From Murinocardiopsis flavida (lineage in GTDB: Bacteria; Actinomycetota; Actinomycetes; Streptosporangiales; Streptosporangiaceae): a stretch of 64,000 nt of DNA. The stretch covers positions 62,001 to 126,000 of the forward strand of contig NZ_PYGA01000010.1 of the NCBI RefSeq assembly GCF_003014485.1, read 5' to 3'. This document shows positions 33,725 through 42,492 of this stretch, in pieces. The stretch's first letter is position 1. Each line of letters starts with the position of its first letter. The position numbers and the translations under genes were made by a program. Under the pieces are notes generated by a model. That model saw only the letters and a list, made by a program, of their open reading frames with translations. It made no database searches and had not been told where the DNA came from.

Positions 33725-34897
33725 TCAGTGGGTGTTTCGTTTCCACGCTCCGACGGCGGCGAGACCCGCGCCGGCGACCATGGCGGTCCCGGCCCAGGAG
33801 AAGACGCCGCCGACACCGACGGCCTCGATCAGGGGTTGGGCCGCCAGCGGCGAGAGGAACTGGCCGAGGAAGATCCCGGAGATGAGTCCGCTGAGGATGC
33901 GGCCACGCCAGGCGGGTGGGGCGAGCTCGGACAGGCGCAGGGTGACGTTGGGGACGGCGAGCCCGACACCGATGCCTCCGAGGAGCAGCCCGGCCGCGGT
34001 ACCGAACGCCGTGCCGGTGCTGCCGACCAGCAGCCAGCCCGCGCCGAGCAGGGCGACGGCGACTGTCGTGATCGCTGCGAACCGCAGGCGCCGGCGCAGC
34101 ATCGGGAACCAGAGCGCGCCGAGCGCGCCGGTCAGCGTGCTCCCTGCGAGGACGACACCCACGATGGCCGGCCCGATGCCGAGATCATCCAGCAGGAACG
34201 GCACCTGTGTCGGCGCCATGTAGAACGCCATTGTCACGCCGAGCGCCAGGGCGTAGATGCCGAACACGCGGCCGGTCGGCGCTCGCTCACGGCCGGCGGT
34301 CACCGCGGGCGTGTCCCGCGGCGTGTCCCGCACGGCGAGGATCGCGAACACCGCGACCACGGCCCCCAGGCTGTAGAGCCAGAACGGGACCCGCCAGCTG
34401 ACCGTGGCGAGTACTCCGGCCAACGGCAGGAACACCATGCCGCCGAGGCTCGCGAACGCCTGCTGGAGCCCGAGGAAGGATGCCCGCTCCGGCCCGTCGA
34501 ACCAGTCGGTGATCGTCGCGCTGACCGCCGTCATGACCCCGCCGATGGCGATGCCGAGCAGCGCTCTGGTCACCACCAACAGGGGGAGGTCGGTCACGAA
34601 GTACCCGGCGGTGCCGCTGGCCGTGTACAGCACGAGGCTGGACACGAGCAGCGGGCGGCGCCCGATTCGGTCGGCGACCAGGCCGGACACCGGAGCGCTG
34701 ATGGCGATCATGAGCGAGGTGATCGTCATCGCGAGGCGGACCAGCAGGGACGCCCCGGGCTCGGCGGCGAAGGTCTGCTCCATCGCCGGAAGGCTTGGGG
34801 CGACGACGGCCGGCGCCATGATCGTCAACGTCGCAGCGGCGAGGATTGTGCCGCGTGCGAGGCGGGGCGGCGCCATGCGTTCGGCTTGTGTCGTCAT
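33725..34897 (-). CDS. MFS transporter (exporter-like)
   Basis: A 390-residue major facilitator protein with about twelve hydrophobic segments. The loop 2-3 signature GLVADRIGRRPLL lies near residues 64-76 and the motif-C-like LGIAIGGVMTAVSATI follows. It resembles CynX/NimT-like or drug-efflux MFS proteins of about 400 residues; the substrate is unknown. The start ATG (34895-34897) is the first codon of a 58-bp sequence that is repeated upstream of the second MFS/LuxR locus, hinting at shared control. An upstream in-frame TTG at 34942 is less likely. Confidence 0.85.
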   Translation of the reverse strand: MTTQAERMAPPRLARGTILAAATLTIMAPAVVAPSLPAMEQTFAAEPGASLLVRLAMTITSLMIAISAPVSGLVADRIGRRPLLVSSLVLYTASGTAGYFVTDLPLLVVTRALLGIAIGGVMTAVSATITDWFDGPERASFLGLQQAFASLGGMVFLPLAGVLATVSWRVPFWLYSLGAVVAVFAILAVRDTPRDTPAVTAGRERAPTGRVFGIYALALGVTMAFYMAPTQVPFLLDDLGIGPAIVGVVLAGSTLTGALGALWFPMLRRRLRFAAITTVAVALLGAGWLLVGSTGTAFGTAAGLLLGGIGVGLAVPNVTLRLSELAPPAWRGRILSGLISGIFLGQFLSPLAAQPLIEAVGVGGVFSWAGTAMVAGAGLAAVGAWKRNTH

Positions 34898-34952
34898 GCC
34901 ACCACGATCGCGCCGCCCTGCTCGCGCTCGCGTCGGTGACAATCACCTACTT
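34895..34952. promoter_or_regulatory. 58-bp conserved promoter element, copy 1
   Basis: This stretch aligns without gaps to 37932-37989 with 45 of 58 positions identical; the best conserved parts are ACGATCGCGC and GCTCGCGTCGG, then ATCACCTACTT versus TTCACCTACTT. It overlaps the start of the MFS gene at 33725-34897. The second copy lies between the other MFS gene and the LuxR-type regulator. A shared regulator site or shared ancestry of the promoter is likely. Confidence 0.5.
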
Positions 34953-34980
34953 GTTCGGATCCGCGCGCAGAATGCACAAC

Positions 34981-35009
34981 GGCGGGCGTGATCCAGGATC
35001 ACGCCCGCC
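34981..35009 (-). terminator. hairpin terminator after the Dabb gene
   Basis: GGCGGGCGTGATCC (34981-34994) is the exact complement of GGATCACGCCCGCC (34996-35009). It lies 19 bp past the stop of the minus-strand gene ending at 35029 and separates that operon from the MFS promoter. Confidence 0.75.
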
Positions 35010-35028
35010 GGGGGGTCGCTGTGGTTCG

Positions 35029-35445
35029 TCAGTTTCCGTGCTTGCCGGGCGCGGCGCTGCCGCTGTACTCACCAAGGTCGGAGACCAGTTCGGCGATGTC
35101 GGGCATGGTGTCGTACCGGCGCTGGTGGATCTCGGCGATCCTCGCGCCCACCGCCGGGTCCGGATCGTCGGTGATATCGAACGACACGAACTTGTCGATC
35201 AGCGGCAACCCGACCCGGTCCATGTCCAGGTGCGCAGGGTGATTCATGTACTCCTCGTAGCCGTCGAGGTCCTCGATCACCGAGACAGCACCGTAATCGT
35301 AGTCCCCGCCGATGTCGGGACCCACCACGCGCGCCTTGATAGCAGGGATGGCGTTGATATGCTCGCGCATCTGCGCGAGGCCGGCCTCCCTCTCCTCCTC
35401 CGAAACGTCGGGCTTGAGGGTGAAACGGATGCAGTGGTAGATCAT
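35029..35445 (-). CDS. Dabb (stress-responsive A/B barrel) domain protein
   Basis: A 138-residue protein starting MIYHCIRFTLKPDVSEEERE. The ferredoxin-like dimeric A/B barrel pattern is complete: a strand MIYHCIRFTL, helix, VVGPDIGGDYDYGAVSVIE, then helix and a HPAHLDMDRVGLPLIDKFVSFDI block that is characteristic of Dabb. The remaining ~40 residues are a C-terminal helix and tail. These domains are found in small-molecule cyclases and in stress proteins; the exact role is unknown. It is the last gene of a probable MFS-NmrA-Dabb operon, 35 bp after the NmrA-like gene, and is followed by a hairpin. Confidence 0.85.
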   Translation of the reverse strand: MIYHCIRFTLKPDVSEEEREAGLAQMREHINAIPAIKARVVGPDIGGDYDYGAVSVIEDLDGYEEYMNHPAHLDMDRVGLPLIDKFVSFDITDDPDPAVGARIAEIHQRRYDTMPDIAELVSDLGEYSGSAAPGKHGN

Positions 35446-35480
35446 CGGACTTCCCTTTCAGTTGGTGGTCACTCGGGCGG

Positions 35481-36335
35481 TCAGGCCCGGGTGAAAGCGG
35501 CGGCGTACTCCTGGGCGAAACCGGTGATATCGCGAGCGGGGCTCCCGGTGAGGTCGGCAACGGACGTGTACACGTCGGCGGCCTCGCCCCTGGCGTAGTG
35601 GGCGTAGTCCTCGACGAGGCCGTCGAGCTGCCATGGCGGGAGAAGCCCGGTCAGTGCGGCGGTGAACTGCTCGGCGGGTGCGTCGTGGAAGGCGATGTCC
35701 CGCCCGGTGGCGGTGGAGAGCGCCTGGGCGATCTGATCGTGGGTGACGGCGCGGGGTCCGGTCAGCGTGTAGGTGCGGCCGGTGTGCCCGGTGCCGGTCA
35801 GCACGGCCGCGGCAGCGTCCGCGATGTCCCTGGTGTCGATGGCGCTGACGGCGGCGCCGCCGATAGGTGCGGCGAACCAGCCCTGGGCGATGGTGCCGGC
35901 GAAGCCGAGCAGCGCCTGCATGTAGAGGTTGGGGCGCAGCACAGTGTGGTCGAGGCCGAGCCGCTGGACGTGTGCTTCGACGTCGGCGTGCCAGCGCAGG
36001 AACCGCACCGGGGAGTCGGCGCGCGCCGCGTACTGCGAGAGCAGCACGATCCGGTTGACGCCGGCGTCGCGGGCGAGGTCGGCGAATCGGATCTGGAGGT
36101 CGGCGGCGTCGGGTGCCGAAGGGCTGTTGAGGAAGGCCGCGTCGACGCCCTTCAGTGCGGCGGTGACTGATTCCGGATCGTGCAGGTCGGCGACGGCGTT
36201 CTCCACGCCGGGGACGGGCCGGTCGGGGTCGCGGGTCATCGCGCGGACGGTGACGCCGAGCGTTCGCAGGGCGGGGACCAGAGCGGATCCCACGGTTCCG
36301 GTCGCGCCGGTCACGAGCACAGTGGGGGTGTCCAT
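35481..36335 (-). CDS. NmrA-like NAD(P)-binding oxidoreductase
   Basis: A 284-residue atypical short-chain dehydrogenase. The Rossmann motif VLVTGATGTVGSALVPAL starts at residue 5, followed by VRAMTRDPDR, AVADLHDPESV, and the NmrA-type HTVLRPNLYMQALL and IDTRDIADAAAAVL segments. No canonical YxxxK catalytic pair is evident (a SQY appears at about residue 106), as in NmrA or quinone-reductase-like sensors. The ATG at 36335 follows GGAG. It stands 56 bp after the MFS stop, in the operon transcribed away from the LuxR-type regulator. Confidence 0.87.
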   Translation of the reverse strand: MDTPTVLVTGATGTVGSALVPALRTLGVTVRAMTRDPDRPVPGVENAVADLHDPESVTAALKGVDAAFLNSPSAPDAADLQIRFADLARDAGVNRIVLLSQYAARADSPVRFLRWHADVEAHVQRLGLDHTVLRPNLYMQALLGFAGTIAQGWFAAPIGGAAVSAIDTRDIADAAAAVLTGTGHTGRTYTLTGPRAVTHDQIAQALSTATGRDIAFHDAPAEQFTAALTGLLPPWQLDGLVEDYAHYARGEAADVYTSVADLTGSPARDITGFAQEYAAAFTRA

Positions 36336-36391
36336 CGAGGTATCTCCATTCGTCGGTGGCACCGGGGGGTGTCCCCGGCACGGTCCTGGGG

Positions 36392-37813
36392 TCAGCGCGC
36401 GCCCGCGGTGGCCCTATCCGCCCGTGTCCTTGCCGTGGGGACGAACGACAGGGCGAGGGCGATGAGGATGAGCGCGGCCACGCCCAGGAACGCGGTCGTG
36501 AACTCGATGTCGTCGTTCGCCCCGGCGGCGCCGACGGAGATCCCGATGAGTACTGCGAGCCCGACAGCGCTGCCCACCTGCTGTGCGGCGTTGATCAGAC
36601 CGCTGAGCAGGCCCGATTCGCCTTCCCTGCTGTCGCGCACCGCCATCGCGGTGGCGGAGACGGAGCCGAGCCCGAGGCCGGTGCCGGTCAGCAGGAACGC
36701 GCCCAGCAGACTGGCGGAGAAGCCGCTGGTCGTCGGATCCACCGCCAGCCACAGGAGGCCGACGAGCAGAACGGCGAGACCGGCCGGCAGCGCGCGGCCC
36801 AGCCCGATGCGCTTGGCCAGCATTGGCGCGACGACGCTGCCCACGATGATCATGACGGCGATGGGGATCTGGGCCATCCCGGTCGCCAGCGCACTCATGC
36901 CCAGGACCTCCTGCTGGTAGAGGGGCAGGAAGAAGAACACGCCCGTCAGGGTCGCGCCGATCATCATCATCACGACGCTGGCCGTGACCACCGGCCGATT
37001 GCGGAAGACTCCGAGCGGGACCAGGGGGTCTGCGGAGCGCTGCTCGGCGATCACGAACGCGGTCAGGGAGGCGAAGCCGACGGTGAGGCCGATGAGCGTG
37101 GCGGGCTCGCCCCACCCGGCCTCGGCCGCGGAGACCGTGCCGAGTGCGATGGCGGAGATCCCGACGGTGATGGTGAGGGCGCCGAGCAGATCGAAGCGGC
37201 CGGGCCGCCGGGGGAACGACGGCACCGTGCGCCACACGATGACCGCGCTGGTGATGCCGATCGGTATCGGGGTCAGGAACACCGACTGCCAGCCCAGCAG
37301 GTCGGTCAGCGTTCCGCCGAGGAAGACGCCGATGAGGCTGCCCGCGCCCGCGACCGCGCCCCAGATGCCCATCGCCCGGGTGCGTTCCGCGCGGGAGGAG
37401 TAGAGGGAGAGCACGAGCGCGAGCGCGGCCGGTACCACGATCGCGGACCCGATCCCCTGCCCGACCCGCCCGACGGTCAGCATCGGTCCGCTGACGGCCA
37501 GAGCAGAACAGACCGATGCCGCGATGTAGACGGCCATTCCGGTCAGGTACACCTTCCGGCCGCCGAGTACGTCGGCGAGCCGGCCGCCGAGCAGCAGCAG
37601 GCCGGCGAACGCCACCAGGTAGCTGTTCACGGCGATCGCGAGTTCGGGGACCGAGAGCCCGAGGCCCTCGCGGATCGCCGGCCCGGCGAGGTTCACCATC
37701 GCGCTGTCGAGGATGACCAGGAACATGGAGGCCGCCAGGCCGGCCACCGCCACACCCCGCCGCGCCCGGGGGCGGGCGGGCACCGTGGCCGGTGCGGTTT
37801 CGTTGCTCATCAT
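36392..37813 (-). CDS. DHA2-type MFS drug exporter (14 TM)
   Basis: A 473-residue exporter beginning MMSNETAPATVPARPRARRG. The start of TM1 has SMFLVILDSAMVNLAGPAI (the D1 motif of DHA2 antiporters), the loop has GRLADVLGGRKVYL, and motif C is GAVAGAGSLIGVFLGGTL. About fourteen hydrophobic segments are visible, as in QacA/EmrB-like proteins that expel antibiotics by proton antiport. Two tandem ATGs (37811-37813 and 37808-37810) follow GAAAGACGAA; either could be used. It is divergent from the LuxR-type regulator and leads the MFS-NmrA-Dabb operon. Confidence 0.9.
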   Translation of the reverse strand: MMSNETAPATVPARPRARRGVAVAGLAASMFLVILDSAMVNLAGPAIREGLGLSVPELAIAVNSYLVAFAGLLLLGGRLADVLGGRKVYLTGMAVYIAASVCSALAVSGPMLTVGRVGQGIGSAIVVPAALALVLSLYSSRAERTRAMGIWGAVAGAGSLIGVFLGGTLTDLLGWQSVFLTPIPIGITSAVIVWRTVPSFPRRPGRFDLLGALTITVGISAIALGTVSAAEAGWGEPATLIGLTVGFASLTAFVIAEQRSADPLVPLGVFRNRPVVTASVVMMMIGATLTGVFFFLPLYQQEVLGMSALATGMAQIPIAVMIIVGSVVAPMLAKRIGLGRALPAGLAVLLVGLLWLAVDPTTSGFSASLLGAFLLTGTGLGLGSVSATAMAVRDSREGESGLLSGLINAAQQVGSAVGLAVLIGISVGAAGANDDIEFTTAFLGVAALILIALALSFVPTARTRADRATAGAR

Positions 37814-37931
37814 TTCGTCTTTCTCTAGTAGGGATGTGGCGCCGACGAACCCTGCGACGGGCCCACCGAGGACGACGTCACGCCAGGCCGGTGGGGTGAG
37901 AGCCCGGAACCGTGCCGCGAGCTCGTGTCTC

Positions 37932-37989
37932 CATGCAATGACGATCGCGCGGGCACACCCCTGCTCGCGTCGGCGACATTCACCTACTT
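37932..37989. promoter_or_regulatory. 58-bp conserved promoter element, copy 2
   Basis: Second copy of the element at 34895-34952 (45/58 identical). It lies in the divergent gap between the exporter gene and the LuxR-type gene and ends 17 bp before the LuxR ATG, so it could serve both promoters. It may be the regulator's own binding site. Confidence 0.5.
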
Positions 37990-38006
37990 CGCCTAGGGTT
38001 CGCACC

Positions 38007-40685
38007 ATGCCCACGACGTCCCTCCGCTCGCTCATTGGCCGGCACGACGAGATCAATCGCCTCCTTGTCCTCGTGCGCGCCGCGGAACAGGGCGAGGGCG
38101 GTGTGCTCGTCCTCCGCGGCGAGCCGGGCATCGGCAAGAGCGCGCTGCTGGACCACCTCGAACACGCGGCACCTGAGGGGTTCCAGATCATTCGCGCGTC
38201 GGGGTCGGAGTTCGAGGGTGAGCTGCCGTTCGCGGCGCTGCACCAGCTGTGTGTTCCGGTGCTGGCGCACCTCGAAACGCTGGCGGCCCCCTACCGCGAC
38301 TCCCTCCTGGTCGCGTTCGGGTTGTCCGACGGCGCGCCGGACCCGTTCCGCGTCGGCCTTGCCGCGCTCGAACTGCTCGCGGCCGCCGCGACGGAACGTC
38401 CATTGCTGTGCGTCGTCGATGACGCGCACTGGATGGACGCCGCCTCGGCGAAGGCGTTGACGTTCCTGGCGAGGCGCATCGCAGCTGAGCCGATCGCGAT
38501 GGTGTTCGCGGCCCGCCACCAGGACGCCGCCCGTGGGCTGGACGAGCTGCCCGGGCTGACGGTCGGTGGCCTGAGCGACGCGCATGCGCGCGCGTTGCTG
38601 GCCGAGGAGAAGACCACGACGCTCGATGAGCGGGTGCGTGATCGCCTCCTCGCCGAGGCGCGCGGAAACCCGCTGGCCCTGATCGAGTTGCCGAAAGCAG
38701 GCGGCTTCGCGCTGCCGACCCCGTCGCCGGTCGCGAGCCGGATCGAGCGGAGCTTCCGGGCCAGGATGGTGGAACTGCCCCTGGACGCACGGCTGCTGCT
38801 GATTCTCGCGAGCGCCGATCCCACCGGCGACCCAGGGCTGCTGTGGGCGGCCGCGCTGCGGTTGGACATCGACGTGCCCGTCGCGAGCGCCGCCGCCGAG
38901 GCGTCCGGGCTGGTGCGGTTCGACACCCGCGCACGGTTCTGCCACCCGCTGGCGCGCTCTGCCGCATACGGTGCGGCCGAGCCGGAGCGGCGCCAAGCGG
39001 CGCATCGGGCACTGGCCGATGCCACCGACCCGGTCGCCGCTCCGGACCGGCGGGCCTGGCACCGTGCTCAGGCCACCACCGGGCCGGACGAACAGGTCGC
39101 AACGGAGCTGGAGTCGTCGGCGTCGCGTGCGCAGGCGCGTGGGGGCGTCGCGGCCGCCGCCGCGTTCCTCTCGCGTGCGGCGGCGCTGTCGCTCGCCCCC
39201 GGCAAGCAGACCGAGCGCACGCTCGCGGCCGCGCGGGCGACACTCGAAGCGGGCGGAGCGAACGCGGCGGAGGACATGCTCGCCAGCATCGACACCGAGA
39301 CACTGGATGACCCCCAGCACGCGTCCGTCGACCTGCTGCGCGGGCGGATCGCGTTCGTCCGCGGTGCCGACGGGGTCACCAGAGGGTCGGAACTCATCCT
39401 GCGGGCAGGGCAGCGGCTCGCTGCCAGTGATCCGGAACAGTCGCGCAGGTGCTTCGTGGCGGCTCTGGAGATGGGCCTCGTCGTCGGCAGGGCCGCGGGG
39501 GTGATGGACAGGGTGCTCGCCGCGGCCCGCTCGGCGCCGCCGGCATCGCGGCCGCCGGATCTGCTCGACGCGCTGGTGCTGTTGAGCACCGAGGGCCACC
39601 GTACGGGAGTGCCGGCGCTTCGGCAGGTCCTCACCGGCTGCGATTCCGACTGGACGCGTGTTCCGGCGCTGGCCGCGGTGCTCGCGGGCGAACTGTGGGA
39701 CCTCGACCTGCACGCGGCGGTCACCGATTGGCTGGTGCGGACCGGGCGGGACACGGGGTCGCCGATGACCATCCGGCTCGGCCTGTCGCAGGTGGCGATA
39801 TCCGCGGTGTTCGCCGGCGACTTCGGGCGGGCGATGGCCGCGATCGCCGAGGAGGAAGCGATCGCCGATGCCCTCGGCGACCTACCGCAGCTGTACCCGA
39901 GAGGGCACCTGGCGGCGATGCGCGGCCGCCGCCAGGAGGTGCTCGACCTGTTCTCCGAGGTGATGAGCCGGGGTACCGGTCAGCTGACCGCGAATGCCCA
40001 CTGGGCGACGGCCGTGCTGTACAACGGCCTGGGCGACTACCCGGTCGCGCTGGACGCGGCCACGCGAGCCGTGGCGGGCGGCGACCTCTTCCTCACCGGC
40101 ATCGCGCTGCCCGAGTTGGTGGAGGCCGCGGTCCGGTGCGGCGAGAACGCCGTCGCGCAGTCGGCGCTGGAGTCCCTGATCGAGCGCACGGAGCCCGCGG
40201 GAACCGCCTTCGCCCGTGGCGTAGCGGCAGGCGCGCGGGCGCTGGTCAGCGACGCGGAAGCCGACTACGTGGAGGCGCTCGAACACCTGACGGGTAGCTC
40301 ACTGGCGCTGCACCTCGCACGGGCGCACCTGCGGTACGGGGAGTGGCTGCGCCGGGCGGGTCGTCGTCGCGACGCACGCGAACACCTGCGTACCGCGCAC
40401 GAGCAGCTGTCGGGGATCGGGCTGGAGGCGTTCGCCCGGCGGGCCGCGGACGAGCTGCGCGCAACCGGGGAAGTGGCCCGCAGTCGCTCCGAGCACACCT
40501 ACGACCGCCTGACCATGCAGGAGATGCATATCGCGCGCCAGGTCGCGGCGGGCGCGACGTCGAAGGAGGTGGCCACGCGCCTGTTCCTCAGCCCGCGTAC
40601 GGTGGACGCCCACTTGCGCAACATCTTCCGCAAGCTCGGAATCACGTCGCGCAGGCAGCTCAAGGACATGCCCGACCTAGGGTGA
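38007..40685 (+). CDS. large LuxR-family (LAL) ATP-binding regulator
   Basis: An 892-residue regulator of the LAL class. The AAA/NACHT-like domain has Walker A RGEPGIGKSALL near residues 38-49 and a Walker B-type LLCVVDDAHWMD near 133-144. A long alpha-solenoid (TPR-like) region follows. The C-terminal LuxR helix-turn-helix spans about residues 840-885 (ARQVAAGATSKEVATRLFLS, then TVDAHLRNIFRKLGI). Such proteins activate nearby operons when bound to ATP and a ligand. Its ATG lies right after the 58-bp element shared with two exporter genes, which it probably controls. An earlier in-frame start would run into the divergent gene and is rejected. Confidence 0.9.
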   Translation: MPTTSLRSLIGRHDEINRLLVLVRAAEQGEGGVLVLRGEPGIGKSALLDHLEHAAPEGFQIIRASGSEFEGELPFAALHQLCVPVLAHLETLAAPYRDSLLVAFGLSDGAPDPFRVGLAALELLAAAATERPLLCVVDDAHWMDAASAKALTFLARRIAAEPIAMVFAARHQDAARGLDELPGLTVGGLSDAHARALLAEEKTTTLDERVRDRLLAEARGNPLALIELPKAGGFALPTPSPVASRIERSFRARMVELPLDARLLLILASADPTGDPGLLWAAALRLDIDVPVASAAAEASGLVRFDTRARFCHPLARSAAYGAAEPERRQAAHRALADATDPVAAPDRRAWHRAQATTGPDEQVATELESSASRAQARGGVAAAAAFLSRAAALSLAPGKQTERTLAAARATLEAGGANAAEDMLASIDTETLDDPQHASVDLLRGRIAFVRGADGVTRGSELILRAGQRLAASDPEQSRRCFVAALEMGLVVGRAAGVMDRVLAAARSAPPASRPPDLLDALVLLSTEGHRTGVPALRQVLTGCDSDWTRVPALAAVLAGELWDLDLHAAVTDWLVRTGRDTGSPMTIRLGLSQVAISAVFAGDFGRAMAAIAEEEAIADALGDLPQLYPRGHLAAMRGRRQEVLDLFSEVMSRGTGQLTANAHWATAVLYNGLGDYPVALDAATRAVAGGDLFLTGIALPELVEAAVRCGENAVAQSALESLIERTEPAGTAFARGVAAGARALVSDAEADYVEALEHLTGSSLALHLARAHLRYGEWLRRAGRRRDAREHLRTAHEQLSGIGLEAFARRAADELRATGEVARSRSEHTYDRLTMQEMHIARQVAAGATSKEVATRLFLSPRTVDAHLRNIFRKLGITSRRQLKDMPDLG

Positions 40686-40869
40686 CGCGGGCCCGCTCGT
40701 GCTGCGTCACGCGGCGTCTGCCCTGTATCGGCGACGCGGCGGCACGTCCTCGCGGTCCGATATCGGGAGAAGTTGGGTGATTCTCACCGACGCGAACCGC
40801 GTCGATGTCGCGCGACCGTGTTCGGTGACGCGTGGAGCCTGTCGCTCCAGCCCCAGGGAAGGCGTGCGA

Positions 40870-41310
40870 ATGATCACCGAAATCGACGTGGCAGCACCGG
40901 TGGTGGTGCGCTGTGACAACGTCATCGACGCACCGCCGTGGCGCGTGTGGCAGTTGCTCACAGACGTGTCCTCGTGGCCTGACTGGCAACCCGACATCAC
41001 CGCCGCGGCGGCCGATCGTCCCCTGCGGACGGACAGCACCTTCCGGTGGAGCACAGCCGGGCTGGACATCGAGTTCACCGTGTACGTGCTCCAGCCCCGG
41101 CGCCGGATCCTCTGGGGCGGAACCAGCCACGGAATCACCGGCATCCACCTGTGGACGTTCGACACGATCGGTTCTTCGGTGCACGTCCACACAGAGGAGT
41201 CATGGGACGGGAACCCGGTACGCTCCGACATCGACGGCACCCGGGCCGCCCTCCGCGAATCCCTGACCGCATGGCTCGGCCACCTCAGGAGGGCCGCGGA
41301 GGCCTCCTGA
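40870..41310 (+). CDS. SRPBCC (polyketide cyclase/START-like) protein
   Basis: A 146-residue protein with the SRPBCC helix-grip pattern: VVVRCDNVIDAPPWRVWQLL, TDVSSWPDWQPDI, TFRWSTAGLDIEFTVYVL, RRILWGGTSHG and a C-terminal amphipathic helix (ALRESLTAWLGHLRRAAEA). Members bind hydrophobic ligands in a deep pocket. The ATG at 40870 follows GGGAAGG. It stands alone after the LuxR-type gene, 184 bp downstream, and is the last gene of the block that separates zwf from opcA. Confidence 0.85.
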   Translation: MITEIDVAAPVVVRCDNVIDAPPWRVWQLLTDVSSWPDWQPDITAAAADRPLRTDSTFRWSTAGLDIEFTVYVLQPRRRILWGGTSHGITGIHLWTFDTIGSSVHVHTEESWDGNPVRSDIDGTRAALRESLTAWLGHLRRAAEAS

Positions 41311-41390
41311 CACCGGGGTGATGCGGGTGTGCAGCGGCGGGCGGGCGCCGGCGGCGGCAACTCCTGGCCGCCGACCTGCCCCAGTACCGG

Positions 41391-41447
41391 CACACCCGCC
41401 ACGCCCGGCACGCCCGCCACGCCCGCCACGCCCGCCACGCCCGCCAC
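41391..41447 (+). repeat. 9-bp tandem repeat upstream of opcA
   Basis: About six copies of CACGCCCGC in direct tandem lie in the 264-bp gap between the SRPBCC gene and opcA. The rest of that gap shows no gene. Confidence 0.75.
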
Positions 41448-41574
41448 CAAGGAACCTGCACCTGTGCGCATCTCCAGGCCGTGGAATCCGCGGGTTCGGG
41501 GCCCGGTTGACTAGGCTTGCGGTGACACCAATGGACAGCGCGCCCCGTTGCGGGGCCTGGACGGGGATTCTGCG

Positions 41575-42492
41575 ATGACGCTCTACCTTCCGCGCACCAC
41601 CACCTCGCAGATCAGCGAGACGCTGGCGGCCGAGCGGCACAGCGTCGGCGGCGGCGCCATGAACCTGGTGCTGACCCTGATCATCGTCACCAACGAGGCC
41701 GACCACTACGACGCGGTGCGCACCGCCACCGAGGCCGGGCACGAGCACCCCTCGCGGATCCTGGCGCTGATCCGGCGCGACCCCGAGGCCGAGTCGGCCA
41801 TCGACGCCGAGATCCGCCGCCCCGGGACCGCCGGTCCGGGCGAGGCACTGCTGCTGCGCATCTTCGGCCCGCTCGGCGAGCACGTCGACTCCGTGGTGAC
41901 GCCCCTGCTGGTGCCCGACGCGCCGGCCGTTGTGTGGTGGCCGGGCGAGGGCCCGGCCGACCCCGCGTCCGACCCGGTGGGCCGCCTCGCCCAGCGCCGC
42001 ATCACCGACGCGCTGCGGGCCGCCGACCCGGTCGCCGACATGATCGGGCGGGTCCGGAACTACCGTCCCGGCGACACCGACCTCACCTGGACCCGGGTCA
42101 CGCCGTGGCGCTCGCTGCTGGCGTCGACCATGGACCAGCGCATCGGCTGGGTGCGGTCGGCCACGGTCGCCGCCGAACCGCACTTCCCCAGCGCCGACCT
42201 GCTCGCGGCGTGGCTGTCGCAGCAGCTCGACGTCCCCGTCGAACGCGAGATCTCCAAGGGGCCGGCGATCACCGGCGCCGTCCTGCACACCGACGAGGGC
42301 GACATCTCCATCAACCGGCTCGACGGCCGCGTCGCGTCGCTGACCCGGCCGGGTCAGCCCGAGCAGGCGGTGGCGCTCCCGCTGCGCCGCCCCACGGACG
42401 CCCTGACCGAGGAGCTGCGCCGCCTCGACCCCGACGAGATCTACGAGCGTTCCGCCAAGCACATGGCGGAACTCGTCGAGGCGAACGCGTGA
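41575..42492 (+). CDS. opcA: OpcA, glucose-6-phosphate dehydrogenase assembly protein
   Basis: A 305-residue protein starting MTLYLPRTTTSQISETLAAE. The AERHSVGGGAMNLVLTLIIV segment, VVTPLLVPDAPAVVWWPGEGP, and DLTWTRVTPWRSLLASTMDQ are typical of actinobacterial and cyanobacterial OpcA, needed for full activity of Zwf. The gene lies 20.7 kb downstream of zwf rather than next to it. It overlaps pgl by 4 bp. The ATG at 41575 is preferred over an upstream in-frame ATG at 41548. Confidence 0.95.
   Translation: MTLYLPRTTTSQISETLAAERHSVGGGAMNLVLTLIIVTNEADHYDAVRTATEAGHEHPSRILALIRRDPEAESAIDAEIRRPGTAGPGEALLLRIFGPLGEHVDSVVTPLLVPDAPAVVWWPGEGPADPASDPVGRLAQRRITDALRAADPVADMIGRVRNYRPGDTDLTWTRVTPWRSLLASTMDQRIGWVRSATVAAEPHFPSADLLAAWLSQQLDVPVEREISKGPAITGAVLHTDEGDISINRLDGRVASLTRPGQPEQAVALPLRRPTDALTEELRRLDPDEIYERSAKHMAELVEANA

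Noticed and set aside
41391-41447. The 9-bp repeats as part of a small gene.
   Set aside because: The frame across them has no ribosome-binding site and no protein pattern; a simple tandem repeat explains it.
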